This document shows positions 1 to 7,171 of a DNA stretch of 16,322 bases, piece by piece. Origin of the DNA: Thermoleophilaceae bacterium (GTDB taxonomy: Bacteria > Actinomycetota > Thermoleophilia > Solirubrobacterales > Thermoleophilaceae). The stretch spans positions 1-16,322 of the forward strand of contig JACCSF010000250.1 in the NCBI GenBank assembly GCA_013813135.1. The letters run 5' to 3'. The translations under genes were made by a program, and so were the position numbers. Below the pieces are notes generated by a model, which was given only the letters and a program-made list of their open reading frames with translations, searched no databases and had not been told where the DNA came from. Within the stretch, counting starts at the first letter, position 1, and each line of letters opens with the position of its first letter.

Positions 1-2
1 AG

Positions 3-1367
3 GTCGACGTGGCGGTGGTCGGCGCGGGCTTCGCGGGGCTCACCGCCGCCCGCCGCCTTGCCGCCGCCGGCAGGGAGGTCTGTGTGCTGGAGGCGCGCGA
101 CCGCGTGGGCGGGCGCACGCTCAACCACCGCATTCAGAACGGCGTGATCGCCGAGGTCGGCGGTCAGTACGTCGGGCCGACGCAGGACCGGGTGCTCGCA
201 CTCGCAAAGGCGCTGGGGGTCAAGACGTTCCCCACCTACAACGACGGCGACAACGTCCTCTACCTGAACGGGCAGCTGTCGCGCTATCCGGCGACCCCGG
301 GGCTGTCGCCGGACCCCGATTTCCAGGAGGCGATCCTGACGTCGATCGGCGCGTTCAACGCAATGGCGGCGGACGTGCCCGCGGATGCGCCGTGGAAGGC
401 TCCGAAGGCGGCGGAGTGGGACAAGACCTCGCTCGAGCAGTGGAAAATCCAGAACCTCCAGTCGGCGGGCGCCCGCGCGCTGTTCGACCTCGCGTGCGAG
501 GCGCTCTTCGGCGCCGACCCCCACGAGCTGACGCTGCTCAACGTCCTGGCCTTTACGGCCACCGCGGGCAACGAGAAGACGAAGGGCGACTTCGCGAAGC
601 TGGTCGCGACACCGGGCGGCGCGCAGGAGAGCCGCTTCGTCGGCGGCTCGCAGCGGATCCCGCAGCTCTTGGCGAGGCAGCTGGGCTCGCAGGTGGTGCT
701 CAAGGCACCGGTGCGGCGCATCGAGCAGGCCGGCGGGCGCGTGATCGTCAGCGCAGACGGCCTGGTCGTGGAGGCCCGCGAGGTGATCGTGGCGGTGCCC
801 CCCGCGCTGGCGGCCCGGATCCATTTCGCGCCGGCGCTGCCGAAGGCCCATCTCAAACTGCTCAAGGGCATCGTGCCGGGCCGGCTGATCAAGTGGGAGG
901 CCGTTTACGACCGGCCCTTCTGGCGCGACGCGGGCCTGAGCGGCCAGGCGGTGTCCGAGATGGGCCCGGCCAACACGACATTCGACAACACGCCGCCCTC
1001 GGGCAGCCCGGGCATCCTGTTCGGGTTCGTCGGCGGCGACCAGGCGCGCCAATTCGCGCGGCTGTCGCGCTCCGCGCGCCGCGATGCGGTGCTCGGTAAC
1101 TTCGCCACCTACTTCGGCGACGAGGCGCGCAGCCCCAAGGCCTCCTTCGAGATGGACTGGACGCAGGAGGAGTGGACGCGCGGGTGCCCTGTGGGGCATA
1201 CACGGACGAATCTGCTGTACCGCTACGGGCACCTGCTGCGCAAGCGCGTAGGGCGCATCCACTGGGCCGGTACCGAGGTCGCCACGTACTGGAGCGGCTA
1301 CATGGACGGCGCCGTGCGCTCCGGCGAGGTCGCCGCGCGCGAGGTGCTGAGGGCGCTGCGGCGGTGA
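3..1367 (+). CDS. Flavin monoamine oxidase family protein (5' end outside window)
   Basis: This is an FAD-dependent amine oxidase, a family that oxidises primary or secondary amines to imine/aldehyde with release of hydrogen peroxide; the substrate cannot be told from sequence. The reading frame is open to the first bases and begins VDVAVVGAGFAGL, so the FAD-binding GxGxxG fold starts at once. The true start is therefore probably just upstream, although a GTG at position 9 is possible. An acidic residue ends the second strand (VLEARDRVGGRTL), as usual for the ADP ribose contact. The C-terminus has the family's FAD-binding block, RIHWAGTEVATYWSGYMDG followed by AVRSGEVAAREVL. The length of about 453 residues is normal. 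The stop overlaps the GTG of the next gene by four bases. Family assignment is firm; substrate unknown. Confidence 0.9.
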   Translation, partial: VDVAVVGAGFAGLTAARRLAAAGREVCVLEARDRVGGRTLNHRIQNGVIAEVGGQYVGPTQDRVLALAKALGVKTFPTYNDGDNVLYLNGQLSRYPATPGLSPDPDFQEAILTSIGAFNAMAADVPADAPWKAPKAAEWDKTSLEQWKIQNLQSAGARALFDLACEALFGADPHELTLLNVLAFTATAGNEKTKGDFAKLVATPGGAQESRFVGGSQRIPQLLARQLGSQVVLKAPVRRIEQAGGRVIVSADGLVVEAREVIVAVPPALAARIHFAPALPKAHLKLLKGIVPGRLIKWEAVYDRPFWRDAGLSGQAVSEMGPANTTFDNTPPSGSPGILFGFVGGDQARQFARLSRSARRDAVLGNFATYFGDEARSPKASFEMDWTQEEWTRGCPVGHTRTNLLYRYGHLLRKRVGRIHWAGTEVATYWSGYMDGAVRSGEVAAREVLRALRR

Positions 1368-1936
1368 AGCCCCTCTTCTTCGCGACTCCCGATGAGTTCG
1401 GGGCGTGGCTGGAGGAGCACCACGAGACAGCTACCGAGTTGTTGGTCGGCTTCCACAAGAAGGGCTCTGGCAGGCCCAGCATCACCTGGCCCGAGTCGGT
1501 CGAGCAGGCGCTGCGCTTCGGCTGGATCGACGGTGTGCGCCGCAGCCTGGGCGACGAGAGTTACACGATCCGCTTCACGCCGCGCAGGCCGAAGAGCAAC
1601 TGGAGCGCCGTGAACGTGGCCAAGGTCGAGGAGCTCGAGGAGCGCGGTCTGATGGCCCCCGCCGGCGTGCGAGCGTACGAGGCGCGCACGCTGGAGCGCA
1701 CGGGCATCTACTCGCACGAGCGCCGCGACGCCGCGGTGTTCCCACCCCACTTCGAGGAGCGCCTGCGGGCCAACCCCGCGGCGTGGGAGTGGTTCGAGGG
1801 CCGCCCGCAGGGCTACAGGAGCACGGCGACTCACTGGGTGGTCAGCGCCAAGCGGGACGAGACCCGCCTGCGCCGCCTGCAACAGCTGATCGATTGCTCG
1901 GCGGAGGGGCGGAACGTGCCGCCGTTGGCGAGATGA
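1364..1936 (+). CDS. YdeI/OmpD-associated (bacteriocin-protection) family protein
   Basis: The protein has 190 residues and begins (GTG) KPLFFATPDEFGAWLEEHH. The GTG overlaps the amine oxidase stop as GTGA, so translation is probably coupled. The N-terminal part, with LLVGFHKKGSGRPSITWPE and then ALRFGWIDGVRRSLG, and the C-terminal part, with NPAAWEWFEGRPQGYRSTA followed by HWVVSAKRDETRLRRL, match the YdeI/OmdA family, whose members have been linked to peptide or bacteriocin resistance in enterobacteria. The biochemical role is unknown, and in actinobacteria the family is a common stand-alone housekeeping-like gene. No signal peptide or membrane segment is seen, so it is probably cytoplasmic. 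An in-frame ATG at 1172 lies inside the amine oxidase and is not credible as the start. A 73-base gap separates it from the next gene. Confidence 0.85.
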   Translation: MKPLFFATPDEFGAWLEEHHETATELLVGFHKKGSGRPSITWPESVEQALRFGWIDGVRRSLGDESYTIRFTPRRPKSNWSAVNVAKVEELEERGLMAPAGVRAYEARTLERTGIYSHERRDAAVFPPHFEERLRANPAAWEWFEGRPQGYRSTATHWVVSAKRDETRLRRLQQLIDCSAEGRNVPPLAR

Positions 1937-1997
1937 CCTGCCTGACCCCACTGGACCTTCCGGCGGCGCTAGCCGCGCCCGCCCGACACTCGACGCT

Positions 1998-2004
1998 AGG
2001 GAGG
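1998..2004 (+). promoter_or_regulatory. Ribosome binding site of the BKACE gene
   Basis: AGGGAGG lies five bases before the ATG at 2010. It is the clearest Shine-Dalgarno sequence in the first third of the window. It fixes the start of the BKACE gene and suggests that this gene begins a new translational unit rather than being coupled to the YdeI gene. Confidence 0.75.
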
Positions 2005-2009
2005 CCCGC

Positions 2010-2897
2010 ATGAGCCGGTTCGAGAACCCGGCCATCGTCACATGTTCGATCTCGGGAGCGGTGGCGAGCCGCGAGCAGTGCCCGGCGATCCCGTACACGC
2101 CGGAGGAGTACGCCGCCGAGGCGAAGCGCGCGGTGGACGAAGGCGCCTCGATGATCCACATCCACGCGCGCACCCCTGAGGGCGTGCCCTCGTACGAGGT
2201 GGAGGACTTCCGCGCCATCACCGAGGCGATCACGGGCGCCGTGGACGACGTGATCGTGAACTACTCCACCGGCGCGATCGGCGTCCCGGTCGAGAAGCGC
2301 ATCGAGTACCTGCGCGAGCTGCGCCCGGACGTGGCCGCGCTGAACATGAGCTCGATGAACTACGCGAAGTACTCGGAGCGGCGCAAGGAGTTCGTGTTCA
2401 AGGCCGTGTTCGAGAACTCCTTCGACACGATCGTCGAGTTCCTGCCGGCGATGAACGAGCTCGACATCCGGCCGGAGCACGAGTGCTTCGACTCCGGGCA
2501 CGTGGCCAACCTCGACCCTCTGCTCGACATGGGACTGCTGTCGGAGCCGCTGCAGATCGACTGCGTGATGGGCGTGACCGGCGGGATCCGGCCCACGCCG
2601 AAGAACCTCGTTCACATGGCCGACCAGATCCCGGGCGGCGCCGAGGGCCGTAACAACTGGGGCGTGATCGGCATCAGCCGCGACCAGTGGCGCCTGGTGG
2701 CCGCGTCGGCGGCGCTGGGCGGCAACGTGCGCGTCGGCCTGGAGGACAACTTCTACCTGCCCGACGGCGAGATGGCTCGCTCGAACGGCGACCTGATCGC
2801 CCGAGCGCGGCGGATCCTCGAGGACGTGGGGCGGCGCGTGGCGACCGTCGCCGAGGCGCGCGAGCTGCTCGGCACGCCGCGCCGGATCGCCGCGTGA
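2010..2897 (+). CDS. BKACE family (DUF849) beta-keto acid cleavage enzyme
   Basis: The protein has 295 residues. BKACE enzymes condense a beta-keto acid with acetyl-CoA and release acetoacetate plus a new acyl-CoA; the founding member acts on 3-keto-5-aminohexanoate in lysine fermentation and others act on dehydrocarnitine and related acids. The fold is a zinc-dependent TIM barrel. Visible family signatures are the N-terminal IVTCSISGA, the metal-binding MIHIHAR with His50 and His52, and the late GLEDN with Glu245, the expected third metal ligand. The length is normal and no lesion is seen. The stop codon overlaps the GTG of the CoA transferase gene by four bases, so the two are translationally coupled. 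The substrate side chain is not predictable here. The neighbouring CoA transferase fits an acyl-CoA product needing further handling, which is inference. Confidence 0.9.
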   Translation: MSRFENPAIVTCSISGAVASREQCPAIPYTPEEYAAEAKRAVDEGASMIHIHARTPEGVPSYEVEDFRAITEAITGAVDDVIVNYSTGAIGVPVEKRIEYLRELRPDVAALNMSSMNYAKYSERRKEFVFKAVFENSFDTIVEFLPAMNELDIRPEHECFDSGHVANLDPLLDMGLLSEPLQIDCVMGVTGGIRPTPKNLVHMADQIPGGAEGRNNWGVIGISRDQWRLVAASAALGGNVRVGLEDNFYLPDGEMARSNGDLIARARRILEDVGRRVATVAEARELLGTPRRIAA

Positions 2898-4120
2898 GCG
2901 CGCTCTCCGACCTCAAGGTGCTCGACCTCTCGCGGCTGCTGCCGGGCGGGTTCTGCTCCTTGCTGCTCGCCGACTTCGGCGCCGACGTGCTGAAGGTCGA
3001 GGACACCGGCTTGGGCGACTACGTGCGGTGGTCGCCGCCCTACCACGAAGGCGCGGAGGACTCGGCGAAGTCGGCGCTGTTCCTGTCCCTGAACCGCGGC
3101 AAGCGCTCGATCCGGCTCAACCTGAAGGAGGAGGCGGGGCGCGAGGTGCTGCTGCGGCTGGTGGGCGAGCACGACGTGCTGCTCGAGTCGTTCCGGCCGG
3201 GGGTGATGGAGCGGCTCGGCGTCGGCTACGAGCGGTTGCGCGAGGAGAACCCCGGGCTCGTGTACTGCGCGATCACCGGCTACGGCCAGGACGGGCCCGG
3301 CCCGAAGCAGCCGGCTCGGCCGGCAGCGCAGGGAAATCCGTACACGGCGCGGTCGGGCCACGACATGAACTACCTCGGGCTGAACGGCCTGCTGGGGCTG
3401 TCGGGCGAAGCGGGCGGCCCACCGGTCCAGGCCGCCGGGCAGATCGCGGACCTCGGCGGCGGTGCGCTGATGGCGGCGTTCGGCATCCTCGCCGCCCTGC
3501 GCGAACGCGACCGCAGCGGCGAGGGGCAGCTCGTGGACGTGTCTATGTTCGACGGCTCGCTGGCGTGGCTGGCCATGGTCGCCGCGCGCTACCTGGCCGA
3601 GGGACAGACGCCGCGGCGCGGGGACCTCGAGCTTGCGGGATCACTGATCTGTTACCGGCCCTACGCCTGCGAGGACGGGTGGGTGACGCTGGGTGCGCTC
3701 GAGCCCAAGTTCTGGCAGGCGTGGTGTCGCGGAGTCGGTCGCGAGGACCTGATCGAGAAGCAGTTCGAGCGCCCGGGCTCCGAGGCGCACGCCGACGTGG
3801 AGGCGCTGTTCCTCGAGCGCACGCGCGACGCGTGGCGTGAGTTCGCCTCGCAGCACGACTGCTGCCTCGAGCCCGTGCTCGACCTCGACGAGGCGCTCGA
3901 CTCCGAGCTGGTGCGAGCGCGCGAGATGGTGGTGCAGATCGACCAGCCCGGTACCGACGGCGTGCGCCTGCTGGGCGTGCCGGTGAAGCTTTCGCGCACG
4001 CCGGGGGCGCCCGCGGGGCCGGGTCCCGCGCTCGGCGAGCACACGCGCGAGGTGCTGGCCGGCCTGGGCTACTCGGAGGACGAGGTGGTCGCGCTGCTTG
4101 GCTCGGGGGCGGCGGCATGA
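2894..4120 (+). CDS. CaiB/BaiF class III CoA transferase or 2-methylacyl-CoA racemase-like protein
   Basis: The protein has 408 residues and starts at a GTG that overlaps the BKACE stop. Family III enzymes transfer CoA between carboxylic acids through an aspartyl anhydride, or racemise 2-methylacyl-CoAs. The N-terminus reads LKVLDLSRLLPGGFCSLLLA followed by DFGADVLKVED, then LNRGKRSIRLNL. The GHDMNYLGLNG block (His156, Asp157) and QIADLGGG (Asp186) resemble the racemase branch, where the equivalent His and Asp are catalytic; Asp186 also aligns with the nucleophilic Asp of formyl-CoA transferase. I cannot choose between transferase and racemase. An apparent insertion of about 14 residues (136-149) lies between GYGQDGP and the GHD motif. 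The ATGA overlap at 4117-4120 couples it to the MerR gene. BKACE, this gene and the regulator look like one operon for an acyl-CoA. Confidence 0.88.
   Translation: MSALSDLKVLDLSRLLPGGFCSLLLADFGADVLKVEDTGLGDYVRWSPPYHEGAEDSAKSALFLSLNRGKRSIRLNLKEEAGREVLLRLVGEHDVLLESFRPGVMERLGVGYERLREENPGLVYCAITGYGQDGPGPKQPARPAAQGNPYTARSGHDMNYLGLNGLLGLSGEAGGPPVQAAGQIADLGGGALMAAFGILAALRERDRSGEGQLVDVSMFDGSLAWLAMVAARYLAEGQTPRRGDLELAGSLICYRPYACEDGWVTLGALEPKFWQAWCRGVGREDLIEKQFERPGSEAHADVEALFLERTRDAWREFASQHDCCLEPVLDLDEALDSELVRAREMVVQIDQPGTDGVRLLGVPVKLSRTPGAPAGPGPALGEHTREVLAGLGYSEDEVVALLGSGAAA
3299..3340 (+). other. Apparent 42-base in-frame insertion in the CoA transferase gene
   Basis: These bases encode GPKQPARPAAQGNP (residues 136-149). 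Removing them gives GYGQDGP-YTARSGHDMNY, which is how I recall close relatives reading across this point. The segment is bounded on both sides by a Pro codon, as a target duplication or repeat insertion would leave. It is rich in Pro, Ala, Gln and Gly and contains a small inverted repeat, CCGGC-TCG-GCCGG. The frame is kept. The comparison with relatives is from memory and unverified. Confidence 0.5.
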
Positions 4121-4821
4121 GCCAGAACGGCCTGCTCAAGATGAAGGAGCTGGCCGAGGCGAGCGGCGTCAGCGCCGGCACGATCAAGCACTACCTGCGC
4201 GAGGGCCTGCTGGGCGACGGAGACGAGGTCGTCAAGACCTCGCGCAACATGGCGTACTACCCGCCCGAGTTCGTCGAGCGCATCAGGCTGATCAAGCAGC
4301 TCCAGGAGGAGCGCTTCATGCCATTGGGGGTGATCAAGTCGATGCTCGACGAGGACCCTCAGCGCGCCCAGGCGCTCGTGGAGCTGGAGGACCGCATTCT
4401 GGAGCGGGCGCTGGCCGGCGAGCGCAAGCGAGTGTCGGCGGCCGAGCTGCGCCGCCGCTACGACATCCCGCGGGAGGTGCTCGAGCGGCTGGCCAAGCTC
4501 GAGGTGCTCACGCCCACGTCGCGCGGCTACGGGCAGCGCGACGTGGAGATCGTGGAGGCGATCAGCCGCTTCAGGGCGGGCGGGTACGACGAGCGGATTG
4601 GCTTCACCGTCTACGACACCCTGCGCTACAAGCGCGCGCTGGAGGAGCTCGTCAAAGAGGAGGTCCAGGTGCTGATGGACCGCCTGGCCGGGGAGATGGA
4701 CCCAGACCGCGCCGTCGAGCTGATCGCCGCCGGCACTGAGCCGCTGAACGACCTGATCGCGGCGCTGCACCAGAAGTCGCTCGTGGCCGAGCTGCGCCGC
4801 CAGCGCGCGGCGCGCGGCTAG
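4117..4821 (+). CDS. MerR family transcriptional regulator
   Basis: The protein has 234 residues. The N-terminal winged helix-turn-helix reads LLKMKELAEASGVSAGTIKH and then YLREGLL (about residues 6-32), followed by the wing and helix AYYPPEFVERIRLIKQLQEE and FMPLGVIKSML. Residues of about 90-234 form a charged helical region with a second helix-turn-helix-like stretch (RRYDIPREVLERLAKLEVLT) and no Cys-rich metal site. It is therefore more likely to sense an organic ligand than a metal. The ATG overlaps the stop of the CoA transferase gene (ATGA). Its position as the last gene of the BKACE operon makes it the probable local regulator, perhaps responding to the substrate or an acyl-CoA. The gene ends seven bases from the convergent alcohol dehydrogenase remnant. 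Confidence 0.88.
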   Translation: MSQNGLLKMKELAEASGVSAGTIKHYLREGLLGDGDEVVKTSRNMAYYPPEFVERIRLIKQLQEERFMPLGVIKSMLDEDPQRAQALVELEDRILERALAGERKRVSAAELRRRYDIPREVLERLAKLEVLTPTSRGYGQRDVEIVEAISRFRAGGYDERIGFTVYDTLRYKRALEELVKEEVQVLMDRLAGEMDPDRAVELIAAGTEPLNDLIAALHQKSLVAELRRQRAARG

Positions 4822-4828
4822 CCGCCGC

Positions 4829-5812
4829 TCAGTACGTGATCACGGTTCGGATGCCCTCTTGGCGCTCCATCGCCGCGAAGGCGTCGTTTACGTCGCCGAG
4901 GGCGACGCGGCGGGTCACCAGCGACTCGAGGTCGAGGTCGCCGCTCAGGTAGCTGTCGACCAGCTCGGGAACGCGGTCGCGCCCCTTGGCGCCGCCGAAG
5001 GACGCGCCCGCCACACGCCGGCCGGTGATCAGGAAGCGCGGGATCACCTCGAGCACCTCGCCTTTGCCGGCCACACCGGCGATCGTGCAGAGGCCCCAGC
5101 CCATGCGCGCCGCCTCCACGGCCTGGCGCATCACCGCGACGTTGCCGGTCGCCTCGAAGGTGTAGTCGGCGCCGAAACCGCCGGTCAGCTCGAGGATCCG
5201 GTCCACGGACTCGGGGCCGCCGAGCAGCGTGTCGGTGGCGCCCTGGGCGCGAGCGTGCTCCAGGCGTTCCTCGGAGAGGTCGATCGCGATGATCCGCTCG
5301 GCGCCCGCGAGCCGGCAGCCGGCGACGGCGCCCAGCCCGACCAAGCCGGCGCCGAACACCGCGCAGGTCGAGCCCGGCTCGACCTTGGCTATGTAGAGCG
5401 CGGCGCCGATGCCGGTGGTCGCGCCGCAGGCGAGCGTGCAGACGACGTCGAGCGGAGCCTCGGGGTCGACCTTCGCCAGGGCGATCTCCGGTATGACCGC
5501 CGCGTCGGCGAACGTGCTCGTGCCCATGATGTGCCGGATGCGCTCGCCGTCGCGGTTGAGCCGGGTCGTGCCGTCGGGCAGGTACCCCTGGTTCTGCCTC
5601 TCGCGGATCGCCAGGCAGAGGTTGGTCTTCGGCGACCGGCAGTGGGTGCACTCGCGGCACTGCGGCGAGAACAGCGTCACGACGTGGTCGCCCGGCGCCA
5701 CCCCGCAGGCCTTGAGCCGCACGCACCTCGCCCGGCGCCGGTCCGTCGAGATCGACGTCCTGGACGACGAGCGGCTTGGCGAATTCCTCGAGTACGGCGG
5801 CGCGATCTTCAT
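4829..5812 (-). pseudogene. Damaged class III-type zinc alcohol dehydrogenase
   Basis: From about position 5722 down to the stop the frame encodes a good class III (formaldehyde/NDMA-type) alcohol dehydrogenase: four structural-zinc Cys in CRECTHCRSPKTNLC (52, 55, 58, 66), the Cys of TLACGATTG (129), the NAD fold VFGAGLVGLG and the usual C-terminus. The N-terminus is wrong in the open frame. After ATG AAG ATC, bases 5801-5724 read sensibly only in another frame (AAVLEEFAKPLVV, then DVDLDGPAPGEV). The main frame resumes at VRLKACGV after one extra base near 5723. ACGV then joins directly to APGDHVV, where intact enzymes carry about 45 further residues with the Cys-His-Ser/Thr-Asp and Gly-His-Glu zinc ligands. 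Two catalytic ligands are thus absent, and 327 residues replace about 370. It should be inactive, unless the lesions are sequence errors. Confidence 0.8.
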
Positions 5813-5926
5813 CGCGGCGGACCCTAACCGCTCGGGCCGGCGCTCAGCCGGTGCGGCGCTTGCGCCGAGTCAGATCCTCCTATCAGCGGTCGGCGAATCC
5901 GTCGAGGGCGGCAGGCGGATGTCCGA

Positions 5927-6949
5927 TCAGCGCGCCACTCCGATCCCGGGCCGGCGGCCCGCGGCTGCGACGGTGCGCCGCCACGAGAGCGATCCGGGAG
6001 ACGCGGGCAGCACGCGATAGTCGGGGTGGCGCACCCAGGTCGGCACGTAGCGGACGCGCTTGGCCTCGACCCGGCGGCCGGTCGCCACGAAGTCGATCAG
6101 AGCTATAAGGCCGTCCTGCGCCTCGGCGGGGCAGCACGCGGCTGTCTGGTTCGAGACCAGGTTGCCTTCGCCGAAGACGACGGGCTTGCCGTTCACCCGG
6201 CGGATCGGCTGCACCACGTGCACGTGCTGGCCGACGATCGCAGTGATCGCCGGCGAGCGGGTGAGCCGGCGCGCCAGGGCTGCCTGCGACGGCGAGACCG
6301 CGTGGCTGTACTCGTCGCCCCAATGGAGGTTCAGGACGACGGCGTCGGCCCCGCGGCGTTTGGCCCTGCGCGCGTCCTCGAGGATGCGTCTCGGGTCGGC
6401 CGTGTTCACGCTCCAGGCGTGGGGGACGCTCTGACCGTTCGAGACAGCGGTGAAGGAGAGGAAGGCCACCTTCACGCCCTTCACGTCGACGATCGTCGAG
6501 CGGCGGGCCTCCTTCGGCGAGCGAGCGGTGCCGGTGTGGGCTAGGCCGGCGCGGTCGAGGGCTTTCAGGGTCGTGCCGATTCCGTACTGCCCGGCGTCGA
6601 GGGAGTGGTTCGAGGCGGTGCTGCAGGCGTCCCAGCCGACCGCGCGGACCGACCGCGCCAAGGCGGGCGGGGTCCGGAAGCTCGGGTAGCCCTGCACCGG
6701 GCCGGGGACGAGCGGAGTCTCTATGTGACAGAGAGCGAGGTCCGCGCCCGCGATCCGGCTCCGGACCGAGCGGAACATCGGCCTGAAGTCGTAGCGCGCC
6801 CCGCCCCCGTCGACGAGCGCCCGGGCAGCCACGGGCTGATGAATGAGCAGATCGCCACTGGCCGCCACCGTGAACTCCACCCGCTCGGCAGCGGGCGCCG
6901 CCAGCTGCTGAGCCCACAAGAGCCCCATCGCTACGAGCGCCGCCTTCAC
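5927..6949 (-). CDS. CapA-family metallophosphatase-like secreted protein
   Basis: The protein has 340 residues from a GTG at 6949. It belongs to the CapA/PgsA family, named for poly-gamma-glutamate capsule synthesis and folded like calcineurin-type metallophosphatases. An N-terminal hydrophobic stretch (VKAALVAMGLLWAQQLAAPA) looks like a signal peptide and decides the start; the longer frame to 7021 adds only Arg/Ala-rich sequence. Family motifs appear in order: GDLLIH (Asp33, His37), CHIETPL, TASNHSLD, LHWGDEY, GQHVHVVQPI and FGEGNLVSNQ. A Cys pair (AACCPAE) is unusual but may form a disulfide outside the cell. No capB/capC-type partner is in the window, so a capsule role is not supported; many actinobacterial members are orphans. 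It is upstream of the alcohol dehydrogenase remnant on the same strand with a 114-base gap. Confidence 0.86.
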   Translation of the reverse strand: MKAALVAMGLLWAQQLAAPAAERVEFTVAASGDLLIHQPVAARALVDGGGARYDFRPMFRSVRSRIAGADLALCHIETPLVPGPVQGYPSFRTPPALARSVRAVGWDACSTASNHSLDAGQYGIGTTLKALDRAGLAHTGTARSPKEARRSTIVDVKGVKVAFLSFTAVSNGQSVPHAWSVNTADPRRILEDARRAKRRGADAVVLNLHWGDEYSHAVSPSQAALARRLTRSPAITAIVGQHVHVVQPIRRVNGKPVVFGEGNLVSNQTAACCPAEAQDGLIALIDFVATGRRVEAKRVRYVPTWVRHPDYRVLPASPGSLSWRRTVAAAGRRPGIGVAR

Positions 6950-7068
6950 GCCCGCAACGTAGCGCGCGCCTCGGCGCGCCCGGGCGCTTGTCGCAAACAC
7001 GTAACGCTCACGCGCCCACACGTCACATGGAAGCAGCCAGGATCGAGCCGTGGCCGACCAGTCGAACG

Positions 7069-7091
7069 TTTTACATCACATAGGTGTAAAA
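7069..7091. promoter_or_regulatory. AT-rich 23-base palindrome, probable operator
   Basis: Left arm TTTTACATC and right arm GGTGTAAAA are inverted repeats matching at eight of nine positions around the spacer ACATA. The AT content is far above the surroundings. The position, about 80 bases before the DUF559 reading frame and 120 bases from the capA-like start, suits a repressor site or promoter core. I do not recognise the regulator family from the motif. Confidence 0.5.
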
Positions 7092-7136
7092 AAGTCGATT
7101 CGCCCGGCTGCGGGCACGGGCGTCGACGCGGCGATC

Positions 7137-7165
7137 GCGGAACGCGGAACTCGCGGAACTCGCGG
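7137..7165 (+). repeat. Short tandem repeat, 9-base unit GCGGAACTC
   Basis: Two full copies of GCGGAACTC (7144-7152 and 7153-7161) are preceded by a 7-base version, GCGGAAC (7137-7143), and followed by GCGG. The repeat sits exactly where the N-terminal coding signal of the DUF559 protein changes frame, so copy-number slippage is a likely cause. Confidence 0.7.
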
Positions 7166-7171
7166 CATGGG

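Larger units (their letters stand above)
6950..7171. promoter_or_regulatory. Divergent intergenic region, capA-like gene / DUF559 gene
   Basis: This stretch of about 220 bases must hold promoters for the capA-like gene (leftward) and the DUF559 gene (rightward). It contains a GC-only inverted repeat near the capA start (7-base arms 6964-6970 and 6973-6979, two-base loop). It also contains a conspicuously AT-rich palindrome at 7069-7091 and a 9-base tandem repeat at 7137-7165. No separate gene is convincing here. Confidence 0.5.

Noticed and set aside
1963..1976. GCGGC-GCTA-GCCGC stem-loop between the YdeI and BKACE genes
   Set aside because: The stem is five bases without a T-tract, so neither a terminator nor an attenuator can be supported.
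4814..4825. GCGGCTAGCCGC palindrome between the convergent MerR and ADH genes, considered as a bidirectional terminator
   Set aside because: It has no loop, spans the MerR stop codon and has no T-tract on either side; chance palindromes are frequent at this GC content.
5854..5867. CGGCGC-TT-GCGCCG inverted repeat after the capA-like gene, considered as a terminator
   Set aside because: The loop is only two bases and no T-run follows; the evidence is too weak to list.
5876..5881. AGGAGG on the - strand, a perfect Shine-Dalgarno sequence upstream of the ADH remnant
   Set aside because: No ATG, GTG or TTG follows at usable distance and no frame opens from it; probably chance or a vestige.
6605..7171. 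Upstream extension of the DUF559 frame
   Set aside because: It runs antisense through the capA-like gene and through the palindrome, and resembles no known N-terminus.
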